DNA of 64,000 nt from G963676655 sp963676655 (GCA_963676655.2 CAXXKX010000004.1:248001-312000), one strand, 5' to 3'; positions 35,274 through 44,991 are shown, numbered from the stretch's first letter. Notes: a model not told the origin generated them from the sequence alone. Numbers and translations: made by a program.

Positions 35274-36089
35274 TTAATTACCGTTACTTAAACGGATGGC
35301 CAGACGCTCCGGCAGTTCAGCACTGAGAATTTTGGCTTGGGCCGATTCGATATCATAAGGCAGCCGATAACGGGTAACCGTCTTTTCCGCCATGTCATAA
35401 ACCGCAAAAGAAGCACGCGGATCATGGTTGCGGGGCTGACCGACGCTACCGACATTGAGCAAATATTTGTAGCCGGTTTTAAGCTCAAGGATCACTTCAT
35501 CCGCAACGGTCGGGTCGCGCGGGAACATCCCGTCGTCGGAATTATACGCCCATTCCAGAATCTCATCAATCGGTTTTTCAATCATCGAGGTGATGGGACG
35601 TTTGCAAAATGCCAATGGAACGTGGGAATGACCGCAGAAACAAAGCTGCGTAAACTGGTAGGTGAAGTTGTTGGCCGCATGGTGTGAATCGAATATGTAC
35701 CCCCAGGTGTCAGGGGAATCCAAAGTGGCGTGAACCGCGGTAATATTGGTTCCCGGAATTGTCCGGCGCAACGGCAGACTCGCCAGATAATTTTGTTCAT
35801 CTTCGTCTAACTGATTCTTAGTCCAGATCACCGCCCTCTGAGCGTGCGGGTTGAAACCGTCCATCCGGTCGTCATTGCGGGATGCATAATCATCATGGTT
35901 TCCCTTTACGACGGCAACCGGGTTTAAGTCGCGGATTATTTGAATACATTCTTTCGGTTCGGCATTGTACCCGACAATATCTCCCAGACAAACGTATTTA
36001 TCAACCTCCAGTTCACGACATTTTTCCAAAACCACATTCAGGGCGTCGGTATTTGCGTGAATATCGCTAAGAATCGCATATTTCGTCAT
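35274..36089 (-). CDS. calcineurin-like metallophosphoesterase, 271 aa
   Basis: The metal-binding motifs of the family are complete: LSDIHANTDAL (DxH), LGDIVGYNAEP (GDxxG), VKGNHDDYA (GNHD), a later VHAT, and CFCGHSHVPL (GHxH). This is the bacterial YfcE/DR1281-like group of soluble phosphodiesterases and phosphatases. The substrate is unknown. It follows apt by 22 bases in the same direction. Confidence 0.9.
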   Translation of the reverse strand: MTKYAILSDIHANTDALNVVLEKCRELEVDKYVCLGDIVGYNAEPKECIQIIRDLNPVAVVKGNHDDYASRNDDRMDGFNPHAQRAVIWTKNQLDEDEQNYLASLPLRRTIPGTNITAVHATLDSPDTWGYIFDSHHAANNFTYQFTQLCFCGHSHVPLAFCKRPITSMIEKPIDEILEWAYNSDDGMFPRDPTVADEVILELKTGYKYLLNVGSVGQPRNHDPRASFAVYDMAEKTVTRYRLPYDIESAQAKILSAELPERLAIRLSNGN

Positions 36090-36111
36090 ATTTTTTACTT
36101 TCCATGTCGCA

Positions 36112-36639
36112 TTAAGATTCGACTATCAGGCTGTCTACCTGCCAGTTATCAAGTTTGCTGCGACCATTAAGAAAGGCCAATTCCATCAAAAACCTGATGG
36201 CAACAACCTTTGCACCAACTTGTTCCAATAAACCGGCCGCCGCCGCTGAAGTTCCACCCGTCGCCAGCAGATCATCCACCAGCACAACCCGGGAACCCGG
36301 CTCGGCACAGTCACTATGTATTTCTATTTCAGCAGTCCCATATTCGAGTTCGTAAGTTGCCTTAAGCGTCTTCCAGGGAAGTTTGCCGGCCTTGCGAATC
36401 GGAATGAAACCACAATCGAGTTTTCGTGCCAAAGGGGCTCCGAAGATAAATCCCCTTGACTCGATTCCGGCGATGTAATCAATATCAAGTTTGTCCAGTC
36501 CTGACGCCAACGCATCAATTGTTGCTTCAAACGCTTCCGCATCACCAAGCACCGGGGTAATATCTTTGAAGATAATTCCCGCTTTCGGATAATCCGGTAT
36601 GCTGCGAATTTTTGCTTGCACAATCTCAATTACGTCCAT
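36112..36639 (-). CDS. apt: adenine phosphoribosyltransferase, 175 aa
   Basis: Salvages adenine with PRPP to give AMP. Motifs: KAGIIFKDITPVLGD, GIESRGFIFGAPLA, GFIPIRKAGKLPWKT and the PRPP-binding VVLVDDLLATGGTSAAA. Length is normal for Apt, and GGAG precedes the ATG. First gene of a run with the phosphoesterase and glycosyltransferase; it lies directly downstream of the RNase P RNA gene. Confidence 0.96.
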   Translation of the reverse strand: MDVIEIVQAKIRSIPDYPKAGIIFKDITPVLGDAEAFEATIDALASGLDKLDIDYIAGIESRGFIFGAPLARKLDCGFIPIRKAGKLPWKTLKATYELEYGTAEIEIHSDCAEPGSRVVLVDDLLATGGTSAAAAGLLEQVGAKVVAIRFLMELAFLNGRSKLDNWQVDSLIVES

Positions 36640-36688
36640 TGGCTCTCCTGATTCAAACCATCTATTATTTACTACAATAAACTCAAAA

Positions 36689-37034
36689 TGCGATGACAGA
36701 ATAAGCCGGATTCTGTGTTCTCTCTGAGAGAGACGGCAATCATCTGTCTAAGCGACCAGTACCCGGGACTCAAGCGTTGCGAGCAACAACATCGCCCCCT
36801 ATTTGGTCTTGCTGCGGAAGGGGTTTACCATGCGGCGCCGCTCTCGCTGACACCCGGTGGGCTCTTACTCCACCATTTCACCCTTACCTCGAATGAGGCG
36901 GTATATTTTCTGTGGCACTTTCCTTCCCGTGACATTCTTTCACGGTATCCTTCTTTAACAAAAGGACTTCCTGCTCTGTACAGTCCGGACTTTCCTCCCC
37001 GTAAAACGGGGCGACTGCCTACTGTCACCGCATA
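36689..37034 (-). ncRNA. rnpB: RNase P RNA (type A)
   Basis: On the minus strand the sequence shows the conserved GAGGAAAGTCCGGAC block (about 36985-37000), and near the 3' end ACAGAATCCGGCTTAT. The two ends pair to form helix P1 (GCGGTGACAG with CTGTCATCGC). The length of about 345 bases is usual for the bacterial type A ribozyme that trims tRNA 5' leaders. The ends are set from P1. Confidence 0.95.
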
Positions 37035-37041
37035 CCGTATT

Positions 37042-37070
37042 ATTATAGCACTAAAACCATAATTAATCAA
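37042..37070 (-). promoter_or_regulatory. promoter of rnpB
   Basis: TTGATT (37065-37070), 17 bp, TATAAT (37042-37047) on the minus strand, placing the start about 7 bases downstream, at the P1 helix. Confidence 0.88.
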
Positions 37071-37233
37071 GACCCCAATTGGCCGGAGATTATAATACTT
37101 TGCATTTTCGCGGTCTAAACCTCGTTTGACCTGTTATCAAACTTGTTTTTTTATGCAGGACAATTATATTCAGATGTAGAGATTTTAACTGCAGCGGAAA
37201 CGGACGGATTATAAATTTTGAGGATAAATACTG

Positions 37234-37671
37234 ATGCTGTCGGAAGAAAAAATTAACAGAACGATGATTCTTCTGACTTGTATAATTATTGTTGGCGGAC
37301 TTTACTATGAACGCTCTGTTTTGTCAAACAGAAACGCTAAAAGGGCACAGACGGCGTCTCGTATTACGGTCCCAGGAATATCCCGATCATCACGCGCAAC
37401 CCGATCGAATCGATGCGGAAGTATTGCCGCTAATCCTTCCGGCAAATTTGAGGAACCAATAAAATCGTTTACAGCCGGTACTGGGCCCAATAAAGATGTC
37501 AAAGGAATTAGTAGCGGGAAAAATTTATCCCTGACTATTAGTTCATCAACCGCACCCGGGCCTGATGGCAAAACTATGCAGCCTGTTCGCGAGTCAAAGA
37601 TGGATTTGTCGTCGTCAGTTAAGGCATTTAAAAATTATACCAGAAATATTAAAGAAGAGTCTTCCAGATGA
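37234..37671 (+). CDS. membrane-anchored protein of unknown function, 145 aa
   Basis: One hydrophobic helix (about residues 10-25) follows a short N-terminus, then about 115 residues that are rich in Ser, Thr, Lys and Arg and look disordered. No family was recognised. GAGG precedes the ATG. The stop overlaps the start of the HAD gene (ATGA). Confidence 0.65.
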   Translation: MLSEEKINRTMILLTCIIIVGGLYYERSVLSNRNAKRAQTASRITVPGISRSSRATRSNRCGSIAANPSGKFEEPIKSFTAGTGPNKDVKGISSGKNLSLTISSSTAPGPDGKTMQPVRESKMDLSSSVKAFKNYTRNIKEESSR

Positions 37672-38510
37672 CAAATTATAAGAAATTATATGTATCGGAC
37701 CTTGATGGGACTTTGTTTGATAATCGTCCCGACCTGTCCGAGTTTACTCGCAGGAACTTGTTGAACTTACTTGACGCGGATTTTCCATTTACGTTTGCAA
37801 CAGCCAGGAGTCTTTACTCCGCCAGGGAGATTATTGGAGAAATGCCGTTCCGGCTGCCGATTATCGAATTGAACGGTTCGTTTATAAGTAATTATCATAC
37901 CGGCGACCATTATGACGCGCAACTATTGCCTTGCGACATTGCCGCGACGGTCATTGATATAGGCAAAAGTTTTGGTTTGCCGCCTAACATTGCCGCTTAT
38001 AATGAAAAGACTCATCACATGTTTGTTCCACCTCCGGTCAACCCTGCATATGAGTTCTATTTAAATGCTCGTCGTAATGCGGGGGATAAGCGCTTAAGAG
38101 AGGTTGAGGATCCTGCATCTGCATTAGATATGGAAATTGTCAGTTGTGCTTTTATTTCCAGATTGGAGTTAGTCACTGAGGTTAAAGATGAGATAACAAG
38201 ACAGCTTGGGGAAGCTTGCAGATGTCAAATTTTTGAGGAATGGTATTTCCGTCCCTGGTATTGGCTAACGGTTCAACATCCGAATGCGACGAAAGGTCAT
38301 GCTTTAAAGAAACTATCAGAAATGTTTTCTATACCTGCTGTAGACATTGTGGTTTTTGGAGATCAGTTGAATGATATTTCGATGTTTAATATTGCTGGTC
38401 AATCCGTAGCAGTTGCAAATGCAGTTCCAGAATTATTATCCAAAGCAGATCTAACAATAAATTCCAATTTAGACGATGGAGTTATAAACTTTCTGTTAAA
38501 TGAATTTTGA
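37668..38510 (+). CDS. HAD superfamily hydrolase, Cof type, 280 aa
   Basis: Phosphatase with the four HAD motifs: YVSDLDGTLFDN (nucleophile Asp), FATARS, KGHALKKL and VVFGDQLNDISMF. The cap is of the large C2 type, as in Cof/YbiV sugar-phosphate phosphatases. It overlaps the upstream gene by four bases, so translation is coupled. The natural substrate is unknown. Confidence 0.92.
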   Translation: MTNYKKLYVSDLDGTLFDNRPDLSEFTRRNLLNLLDADFPFTFATARSLYSAREIIGEMPFRLPIIELNGSFISNYHTGDHYDAQLLPCDIAATVIDIGKSFGLPPNIAAYNEKTHHMFVPPPVNPAYEFYLNARRNAGDKRLREVEDPASALDMEIVSCAFISRLELVTEVKDEITRQLGEACRCQIFEEWYFRPWYWLTVQHPNATKGHALKKLSEMFSIPAVDIVVFGDQLNDISMFNIAGQSVAVANAVPELLSKADLTINSNLDDGVINFLLNEF

Positions 38511-38569
38511 TGTAAGTAGCTTACTACAAGTTTTATGTATTTTTTTAATAAACTACATAATGCTTTAAC

Positions 38570-38598
38570 TTGACAAACCCGTTTCCAACCATTATATT
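38570..38598 (+). promoter_or_regulatory. promoter of the RAYT gene
   Basis: TTGACA (38570-38575), 17 bp, TATATT (38593-38598). Near-consensus, about 33 bases before a full AAGGAGG ribosome site. Confidence 0.82.
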
Positions 38599-38631
38599 AA
38601 CATCAAACCAGTCAACCAAGGAGGAAAAATC

Positions 38632-39615
38632 ATGTCAGGCCGCGGAACACGCATGAAAGTCAAAGGCGAAGGCTGTTACTATCACCTGATGAACCGTTCC
38701 TCAGGCTGCAGAGGCGAAAAACCGTTTAATCGAGTCGATATGGAATACGGTTTTCGATTACTGCAGAATCTCTGCGAATATTTTTTGATTGAGGTGATCT
38801 CCGCCGCTTGGATGGGCAACCATTTCCATGTGGTTGTTTATGCTCCAGGACCGGACGAATTGCCGTCGATAGAGGATATTGCCAAACGACACAATCGCTA
38901 CTACGACAACATGTTGGATAAGTTTACTTACGCACCGAAACAGATGCCAAAAATCAACCCGGGCAATCCCGAAACATGTCGCGAAGTCGGTCTGAAAATG
39001 ATCGATATCAGCTATTTTATGCGGGCATTTCAGCAACGTTTCACCGTCGTCTACAACCAATCCCGCGACCGCATCGGCAAACTTTGGGCCAATAAATTCA
39101 AAAGCGTCATTCTAGATGGTCGCAACTCTCTTGAAACGTGCGTTTTATACGTTGAATTAAACCCCGTTCGTGCCGAACTAACGACCAATCCAGCCGACTA
39201 CCATTTCACGACCTGGGGACGCTACTGCGGCACTGGCAAACACATGTTTCAAGCAAATTTCGTCAAACACCTCAAAGAAAACATCTGGCATCGCGACACC
39301 TCTGGGTGGACCGATAACGATCTTTTCAGCTATTTTCGGAGTGAATTGGCGCGAATCGTCGCGGCGGAGAGCGGAGCCTCAAGTGAAGAGATATTTGAGG
39401 CTCAGGAACAAGCCAAACGTCAAGAATCAATGCCGGTATGCTTCCTGCGACGCACCCGTCACTTCAGCGATGGAGCGATTCTTGGTTCAAAACTATTCAT
39501 CCGTGAAATGGGCTGCAAATTTGACAATCCCGACCGGGTCAACAAAAAACAACTAAGCCGCGGCCTCGGCCCCGCCGGTGCAGTAATCTACTGTTTCCGG
39601 AAATTACAGGGTTGA
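38632..39615 (+). CDS. RAYT / Y1-type HUH transposase, 327 aa
   Basis: REP-associated tyrosine transposase family. An N-terminal GEGCYYHLMNRS motif, the HUH pair H64-F-H66 in WMGNHFHVVVY, and a candidate catalytic tyrosine in the helix SYFMRAFQQRF are present. The C-terminal 100 residues are an extra basic domain. These single-strand DNA nucleases often act as domesticated enzymes on REP palindromes. The gene has its own strong promoter and a perfect Shine-Dalgarno. No REP-like GC-rich palindrome was seen beside it, only an A/T hairpin over the stop (39614-39633). Confidence 0.9.
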   Translation: MSGRGTRMKVKGEGCYYHLMNRSSGCRGEKPFNRVDMEYGFRLLQNLCEYFLIEVISAAWMGNHFHVVVYAPGPDELPSIEDIAKRHNRYYDNMLDKFTYAPKQMPKINPGNPETCREVGLKMIDISYFMRAFQQRFTVVYNQSRDRIGKLWANKFKSVILDGRNSLETCVLYVELNPVRAELTTNPADYHFTTWGRYCGTGKHMFQANFVKHLKENIWHRDTSGWTDNDLFSYFRSELARIVAAESGASSEEIFEAQEQAKRQESMPVCFLRRTRHFSDGAILGSKLFIREMGCKFDNPDRVNKKQLSRGLGPAGAVIYCFRKLQG

Positions 39616-39666
39616 TTGAAGTTTTTTTCAATCGGATAAAAAGACTATTTTCAGAATCTACAAAAC

Positions 39667-39697
39667 TTGACTTTGTAAAGATATGATATTATTATCT
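39667..39697 (+). promoter_or_regulatory. promoter and candidate Zur operator of the zinc operon
   Basis: TTGACT (39667-39672), 17 bp, TATTAT (39690-39695). A symmetric element with arms AGATA and TATCT (39679-39697) covers the -10 box. In zinc-uptake operons this is where a Zur/Fur-type repressor binds; the symmetry is short, so the operator call is tentative. Confidence 0.5.
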
Positions 39698-39755
39698 ATT
39701 AAATTCATTCATTGTGTTGTTCTATTTGTAAATAAAATTAGGGAGGATTCCAAAA

Positions 39756-40694
39756 ATGATAAATAAAGCTGTTGTTGTGGTTTTAAGCTTATTTTGTGGG
39801 TTGATTTTCAGTTCTTGTTCCGATAGTGGAGTTGAAACGAAAAAGCGGGAGATTTTTGTCAGTATTCCTCCTGTGGCGTTTATCGCCAAATCAATAGCTG
39901 GGGATAAAGTCATTATTTCAACGATGATACCCAAAGGACATTCGCCTCATGATTATACTCCGGCTCCGCGTCAAATAGCTCAACTGCAATCATGCAGTGC
40001 TTATATGACTATTGGTTTGCCATTTGAAAAGCAAGTGATTGAACCTATGTTCAGTTCCGATAAATCCAGGATAATAAACATCAGTACTGGGATTGTTCGC
40101 CGTAAAATTGACCAGGAGCATGAACATGATCATCATAAGCATAATAGCGAATGTGATCACGACCATGATCACGAAGCTGATAAAACGACTGAAAATCTTG
40201 ATCCTCACATCTGGTTATCTCCTGAAAATGATATAAAAATAGCAAAAAATACCGCTGAAGCATTGAGCAAACTTTATCCAGCTGATGCAGCTTACTTTCA
40301 GCAGAATTACCAGAAGTTCGAGAAGCAATTTATGGCATTGAATTCAGGCTTGAAAAAAATCCTTGAGCCTTATAAAGGCGAGGTTTTTTATGTATATCAT
40401 CCCGCGTTCGGATATTTTGCCGATGCATATAAAATGAAGCAGGAAGCAGTTGAGATCGAGGGAAAAAGTCCAACTCCTAAGCATTTGAACGAAATGATTG
40501 CTGCAGCCCGTAAAGATAAGGTCAAGATAATTCTTGTTCAACCTCAGTTCAACCAGCGCAGTGCCGATGTTATAGCCAGAGCGCTTGATGCCAAAGTTAT
40601 GGAGCTGGATCCTCTGACGGATAATCTGGTTGATTTTTATCATCGGTTTGCCGCAGCTCTGGCCGAAGGTACTGCCGGAGACCGGGCAAAATGA
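39756..40694 (+). CDS. znuA: zinc ABC transporter substrate-binding lipoprotein ZnuA, 312 aa
   Basis: Captures Zn2+ in the periplasm. The lipoprotein signal ends FSSC with C21 lipidated. The cluster A-I fold shows PKGHSPHDYTP (first His ligand), a His/Asp/Glu-rich loop (about residues 119-142), LDPHIWLSPEN, YHPAFGYF and the final Asp ligand in ELDPLTDN. The His-rich loop points to zinc rather than manganese. First gene of an overlapping four-gene operon with znuC, znuB and an antiporter. Confidence 0.95.
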   Translation: MINKAVVVVLSLFCGLIFSSCSDSGVETKKREIFVSIPPVAFIAKSIAGDKVIISTMIPKGHSPHDYTPAPRQIAQLQSCSAYMTIGLPFEKQVIEPMFSSDKSRIINISTGIVRRKIDQEHEHDHHKHNSECDHDHDHEADKTTENLDPHIWLSPENDIKIAKNTAEALSKLYPADAAYFQQNYQKFEKQFMALNSGLKKILEPYKGEVFYVYHPAFGYFADAYKMKQEAVEIEGKSPTPKHLNEMIAAARKDKVKIILVQPQFNQRSADVIARALDAKVMELDPLTDNLVDFYHRFAAALAEGTAGDRAK

Positions 40695-41452
40695 CTGCCC
40701 CTATTATTGAAATCAATAACTTAAGTTTTGCCTATCCGGGTAATACTGCTCCGGTACTTAGAGATGTTAATTTAAGCATTGATGAATATGAGTCAGTCTG
40801 TATGATCGGGCCTAATGGCGGTGGTAAAACCACCTTGTTGAAATTGATTCTCGGTTTGTTGAGCCCTTCTAAAGGAACAATTACGGTAAACGGCTATGAA
40901 CCCCGAATTAGTCGTAACTTGATTGGTTACATGCCGCAATATTATAATCTTGATCAGGATTTTCCGATATCGGCGCTTGATGTCGTTCTTATGGGACGTT
41001 TGCATGAAAAGTTCTGGGGACGTTATTCCAGAAATGACCGTGTTGCGGCTATGGCGGCATTGGAGGAAATGAGTGTTGCAGATTTAGCCGGGAGACGTTT
41101 TGCCGATATGTCGGGCGGTCAGCGGCAGCGGGTATTGATCGCCCGGGCTTTGGCCGGAGACCCCAAAGTATTGCTGCTTGATGAACCGACCGCCAACGTT
41201 GATCCTGGGGCTCAGGAAAAATTTTATGATATCCTTGAAGCATTAAATAAGAAAATGACATTGATAATAGTATCACATGATTTGGGCTTTGTCTCGAATA
41301 ATATAAACACGGTAGCATGTGTTAACAAAACAGTGCATGTCCACCCGGTAAGTCAGCTTTCGGGAGACATGGTTTCTGAAATGTACGGCTATGATGTAAG
41401 TTTGATTCATCATAACCATAATTGTTCGGAGAGGGGACACACACATGGGTGA
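40691..41452 (+). CDS. znuC: zinc ABC transporter ATPase ZnuC, 253 aa
   Basis: ABC ATPase with Walker A GPNGGGKTTLLK, Q-loop YMPQYY, signature MSGGQRQRVLIARAL and Walker B VLLLDEPTANVD. The C-terminus ends in a His-rich tail (HHNHNCSERGHTHG). It overlaps znuA by four bases and znuB by eight. Confidence 0.95.
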   Translation: MTAPIIEINNLSFAYPGNTAPVLRDVNLSIDEYESVCMIGPNGGGKTTLLKLILGLLSPSKGTITVNGYEPRISRNLIGYMPQYYNLDQDFPISALDVVLMGRLHEKFWGRYSRNDRVAAMAALEEMSVADLAGRRFADMSGGQRQRVLIARALAGDPKVLLLDEPTANVDPGAQEKFYDILEALNKKMTLIIVSHDLGFVSNNINTVACVNKTVHVHPVSQLSGDMVSEMYGYDVSLIHHNHNCSERGHTHG

Positions 41453-42296
41453 TTTTTTCAGTGCTCTCACTTCCCCCGGGATGTCTTTTTTATTATATGC
41501 CTTACTGATCGGGATTATCGGCAGTGTTGCATTCGGAGTGACCGGGGCATATGTGGTGACTCGACGTATTTCATCATTGGCCGGAGCGGTGGCGCATTGT
41601 GTGCTTGGTGGAATCGGCGCTGCATTGTTTTTCCGGGCCAAGCTGAATTGGAACTGGTGTCATCCTATTATCGGGGCGACCATAGCGGCATTAGTGGCGG
41701 CCATAATTATCGGGCTGGTCCACTTGAAAGCTAAACAGCGAGAGGATACGGTTATCGGTGCGATTTGGGCGATTGGAATGGCGACCGGTTTGTTGTTTAT
41801 TGCCAATACGCCTGGATATGTCAATCTGGAAAGTTATTTGTTTGGAAACATTCTCCTGGTTTCAAGGACTGAATTCATTATCACACTTGCTCTGGATATA
41901 ATAGTTGTGACGCTGTCGGTACTATTTTACAATAATTTTGTTGCGGTTTGTTTTGATAGTCGTTTTGCCTGGTTGAGAGGCGTTAATTCCAATTTTTATT
42001 ATTTGTTGCTGTTATGTCTGGTTTCATTGACGGTGGTTTTGATGGTGAATGTTGTCGGCATTATTATGGTCATAGCGCTGCTGACGCTGCCTGCCGCGAC
42101 CGCCGGGAGGTTTACCGAGAGGCTGTGGAGCATGATGGTTCTGGCGTCAATTCTGAGTATGCTTTCGTCGATATCCGGATTGTTTTTGAGTTATAAAATG
42201 AATTTGCCAAGTGGTCCGGTTATCGTTATGATAGCCGGTATGTTATATGTAATCAGTTTATTTATTGCAAAAAAGAATTTTAGAGAGACAGAATGA
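41445..42296 (+). CDS. znuB: zinc ABC transporter permease ZnuB, 283 aa
   Basis: ABC-3 type permease with about eight membrane helices and the family motifs FGVTGAYVVTRRISSLAGAVAHCVLGGIG and VGIIMVIALLTLPAATA. Forms the membrane channel with ZnuC. It overlaps the antiporter gene by four bases (ATGA). Confidence 0.95.
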   Translation: MGDFFSALTSPGMSFLLYALLIGIIGSVAFGVTGAYVVTRRISSLAGAVAHCVLGGIGAALFFRAKLNWNWCHPIIGATIAALVAAIIIGLVHLKAKQREDTVIGAIWAIGMATGLLFIANTPGYVNLESYLFGNILLVSRTEFIITLALDIIVVTLSVLFYNNFVAVCFDSRFAWLRGVNSNFYYLLLLCLVSLTVVLMVNVVGIIMVIALLTLPAATAGRFTERLWSMMVLASILSMLSSISGLFLSYKMNLPSGPVIVMIAGMLYVISLFIAKKNFRETE

Positions 42297-44395
42297 TTCC
42301 GATCCCGGCATTTGTTCTTGGCCTGGTTTTGCTGTTGCTGCTGGCAACAGTTTCCGCTATTTTATTGAAAAAGGTAAAATTCCCGTACACAATCGGTCTG
42401 GTGATTATCGGGTTTCTTTTTGCCTGGTTGTGTACCAAAGTTCCGGGCTTGGAGGGGGTCAGGAAGCTGCGGTTGAATCATGACGTGATTCTTTACATCC
42501 TGTTGCCGACCTTGATTTTTGACGCATCGGTGAATATTAATACGCGAATGCTGAAGAAAAGTCTGCTTCCGGTAATGGCGCTGGCTGCTCCTGGATTGGT
42601 TATATCCACGGTGGTTGTCGGACTGATTATGGCTTGGTTGACGCCGCTCTCGATGGGAGAGGCAATGATGTTCGGGGCTTTGATTTCAGCTACAGACCCG
42701 GTGGCGGTGATTTCTTTATTTGAGATTGTCGGGGCGCCGTTGCGGTTGCGGATTCTGGTTGACGGGGAGAGCCTGTTCAATGACGCCACCGCGATTGTTG
42801 TATTCGGGATTATTTCAAAAATTGTGCTGACTGGAGCGGCGGTATCGATGATGACGCTGGCTTCTGGTGGAATTGAATTCTGTGTGGTCTTTTTCGGCGG
42901 GCTGATTCTGGGAGCGCTGATCGGATATATGATGATGAATCTTATTTTATTCTCTGGTGATGATCCATTGATTGGGGTTGCGTTATCGACGATTGTGGCT
43001 TATACCGCATTTATTATAGCAGACAGATTTTTTGAGTTTTCAGGGGTTATGTCGGTTTTGGGTGCCGGGATTGTCATCAGTCATTACGGCGCGACTCGTT
43101 TTACTCCGAAAGTGCGGTCGTACATGAAGCAATTCTGGTCACTGATGACTTTTATTGCCAACAGTTTTATTTTTCTTCTGCTGGGATTTACGGAGGATTC
43201 GGTCCTGCTGGATGTCAAAGCCTGGAATCCGGTGTTAATTGCGGTCTTTTGGGCTATTGTGGCGATTCAGGTAGCGCGGGGGCTTATCATATTTACGATT
43301 ATTCCGTTGCTTGGGTGGTGGCGCAAGGAATATCGTACCGACCTTGGTTATCAGATGGTCATGTTCTGGGGCGGATTGCGTGGCGCGGTTCCTCTGGCGT
43401 TGGTTTTCAGTTTGCCTAGTACCTTGCCGCATAATGATTTGATTGTTCAGGTGACGCTCGGAGTTGTGATGTTCACGCTGCTGGTGCAGGGGACTACGAT
43501 CAGCAAACTTATGATGTTTTTCAAACTTGACCGTCCGAGTATGATGGTCAGGTTTGCTGAAGTGAAAGCAATGATTACAGCTCGCAGGGCCGGGATTGAA
43601 AGTATTACCAACCTCCATAAAGATGGCAGACTTCCGGAGATTTTATTTGCAGATTTCGAGGCGGAATATCAGCAAAAGATTGAGGAAGATGAACGCCTGT
43701 TGGCTCAATTGCGTAAAGATCCGGAATTTACCGGCAAATTGATGAGTTTTTTCATAATGAATGAAGCGATAAAAGTGGAAATGCGAACTTATTATAAGCT
43801 TTTTGAGCAGGGATTTATTGGTGAAAAGGTTTTCCAACAACTTGAGTTTCACGCGAACCAGCGTCGGGATCAGTGTAATGAACGTGAGACAATTACTTTT
43901 AATATGAATGATTTTCCTCTTGAAATGAAATTGTCCCGCAAGCTCAACATGTATCTGAAAAAACTGTTTCCAAACAGTCGATACTTATTTCAGCGTCGGG
44001 TGAATGACGCGATTGAGGATTATATGATGGCAATTGCGGTCATTATAGCCGTGCACGATGTCGATCACGCTTTGCTGCCGCTGAAAGATTTGTATCCGAA
44101 ACAGGCGCAGTACATTGAAGAGTGTCGGCAAAGTTATCGGCAGTTTGAGTTTGCCGCCGCTGCTAACTTGAAAGAACTTGAACTTCAAAACCATAAAGTG
44201 TTGGAAGCTATTGAAAACACCGCTATCAGACATGCTTTTTACGGAACTGAAATTGAAACCTTGCAGGATTTATCAATGAAGGGGGAAGTCGGCGAGGAGA
44301 TCGCAGACAAGCTTATTGACAACATTCGCGATAAGATATCTGAATCCAAGCGTGAACTCTACAAGTTATATTCAAACAATTCCGGAAGTAACTGA
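42293..44395 (+). CDS. CPA1 family sodium/proton antiporter with long cytoplasmic tail, 700 aa
   Basis: About twelve membrane helices (residues 1-410) with the transport-site motif ATDPVAVISLFEIVGAPLRLRILVDGESLFNDATAIV (the conserved DP and ND pairs) and WGGLRGAVPLAL near helix 11. This is the NhaP/CPA1 exchanger fold. The 290-residue C-terminal tail is soluble and helical, of the kind that regulates exchangers by binding cyclic nucleotides or other signals, but no CNB or RCK motif is seen. It is translationally coupled to znuB. Confidence 0.92.
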   Translation: MIPIPAFVLGLVLLLLLATVSAILLKKVKFPYTIGLVIIGFLFAWLCTKVPGLEGVRKLRLNHDVILYILLPTLIFDASVNINTRMLKKSLLPVMALAAPGLVISTVVVGLIMAWLTPLSMGEAMMFGALISATDPVAVISLFEIVGAPLRLRILVDGESLFNDATAIVVFGIISKIVLTGAAVSMMTLASGGIEFCVVFFGGLILGALIGYMMMNLILFSGDDPLIGVALSTIVAYTAFIIADRFFEFSGVMSVLGAGIVISHYGATRFTPKVRSYMKQFWSLMTFIANSFIFLLLGFTEDSVLLDVKAWNPVLIAVFWAIVAIQVARGLIIFTIIPLLGWWRKEYRTDLGYQMVMFWGGLRGAVPLALVFSLPSTLPHNDLIVQVTLGVVMFTLLVQGTTISKLMMFFKLDRPSMMVRFAEVKAMITARRAGIESITNLHKDGRLPEILFADFEAEYQQKIEEDERLLAQLRKDPEFTGKLMSFFIMNEAIKVEMRTYYKLFEQGFIGEKVFQQLEFHANQRRDQCNERETITFNMNDFPLEMKLSRKLNMYLKKLFPNSRYLFQRRVNDAIEDYMMAIAVIIAVHDVDHALLPLKDLYPKQAQYIEECRQSYRQFEFAAAANLKELELQNHKVLEAIENTAIRHAFYGTEIETLQDLSMKGEVGEEIADKLIDNIRDKISESKRELYKLYSNNSGSN

Positions 44396-44639
44396 AATTT
44401 TTAATGTATGTTTTCTGATCTTTCTTGATTTGCGCAATAGTATTATTTGTAGGGTTTTACATTATTTTATTAAACTAAGTGATAGTATTTAAAGATTTTT
44501 TTAATAAGGCTATTTGAACCTAGTTACAATCAATATCAGTTGCCGGTTTACCTTGGAATTCATTATTGAGAATGATACAATCGTTCCGGTATATGTCGGG
44601 TCGCATAAAGAGGTATACTACATTTAGAATGTTTTGGAT

Positions 44640-44921
44640 TTATTTTTCATTCTCATGACCGAGGTGTACAATCAGAATAATGCCCATCCATGCGGTCAGC
44701 AGTGCATAAAATATTACTTCAGGGAAAATAGTACCGAACCCTAATGCTAATAACGGAAAGAAAAAGTATAGCCACCTGCTCCAAAACTTAAATGGAGTTG
44801 ATTTTCTGTTCGCTACATTAAAACCTGGAATGCGTATTTTCCCGTGTATCAAAGGGGGCAGTAATAGGTACCCCATGAAACCAATGTATAGCACCATAAT
44901 AAATATTTGAGGAGGATTCAT
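44640..44921 (-). CDS. small membrane protein of unknown function, 93 aa
   Basis: Three hydrophobic helices (about residues 5-23, 50-68 and 70-86). No family was recognised. Its composition and hydrophobic pattern look like real coding. The 244-base stretch at 44396-44639 between this gene and the antiporter shows no further gene or clear terminator. Confidence 0.6.
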   Translation of the reverse strand: MNPPQIFIMVLYIGFMGYLLLPPLIHGKIRIPGFNVANRKSTPFKFWSRWLYFFFPLLALGFGTIFPEVIFYALLTAWMGIILIVHLGHENEK

Positions 44922-44991
44922 CAGGTTCCTTTATACCTGAAACGCATTCGACTGAAGCATGAATGGCTGTTTTTAATTTTTTAATAAGTAA

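Noticed and set aside
44520..44606. 28-residue frame (MRPDIYRND...) on the minus strand
   Set aside because: No ribosome site, no homology, and no conserved context; short frames of this size occur by chance.
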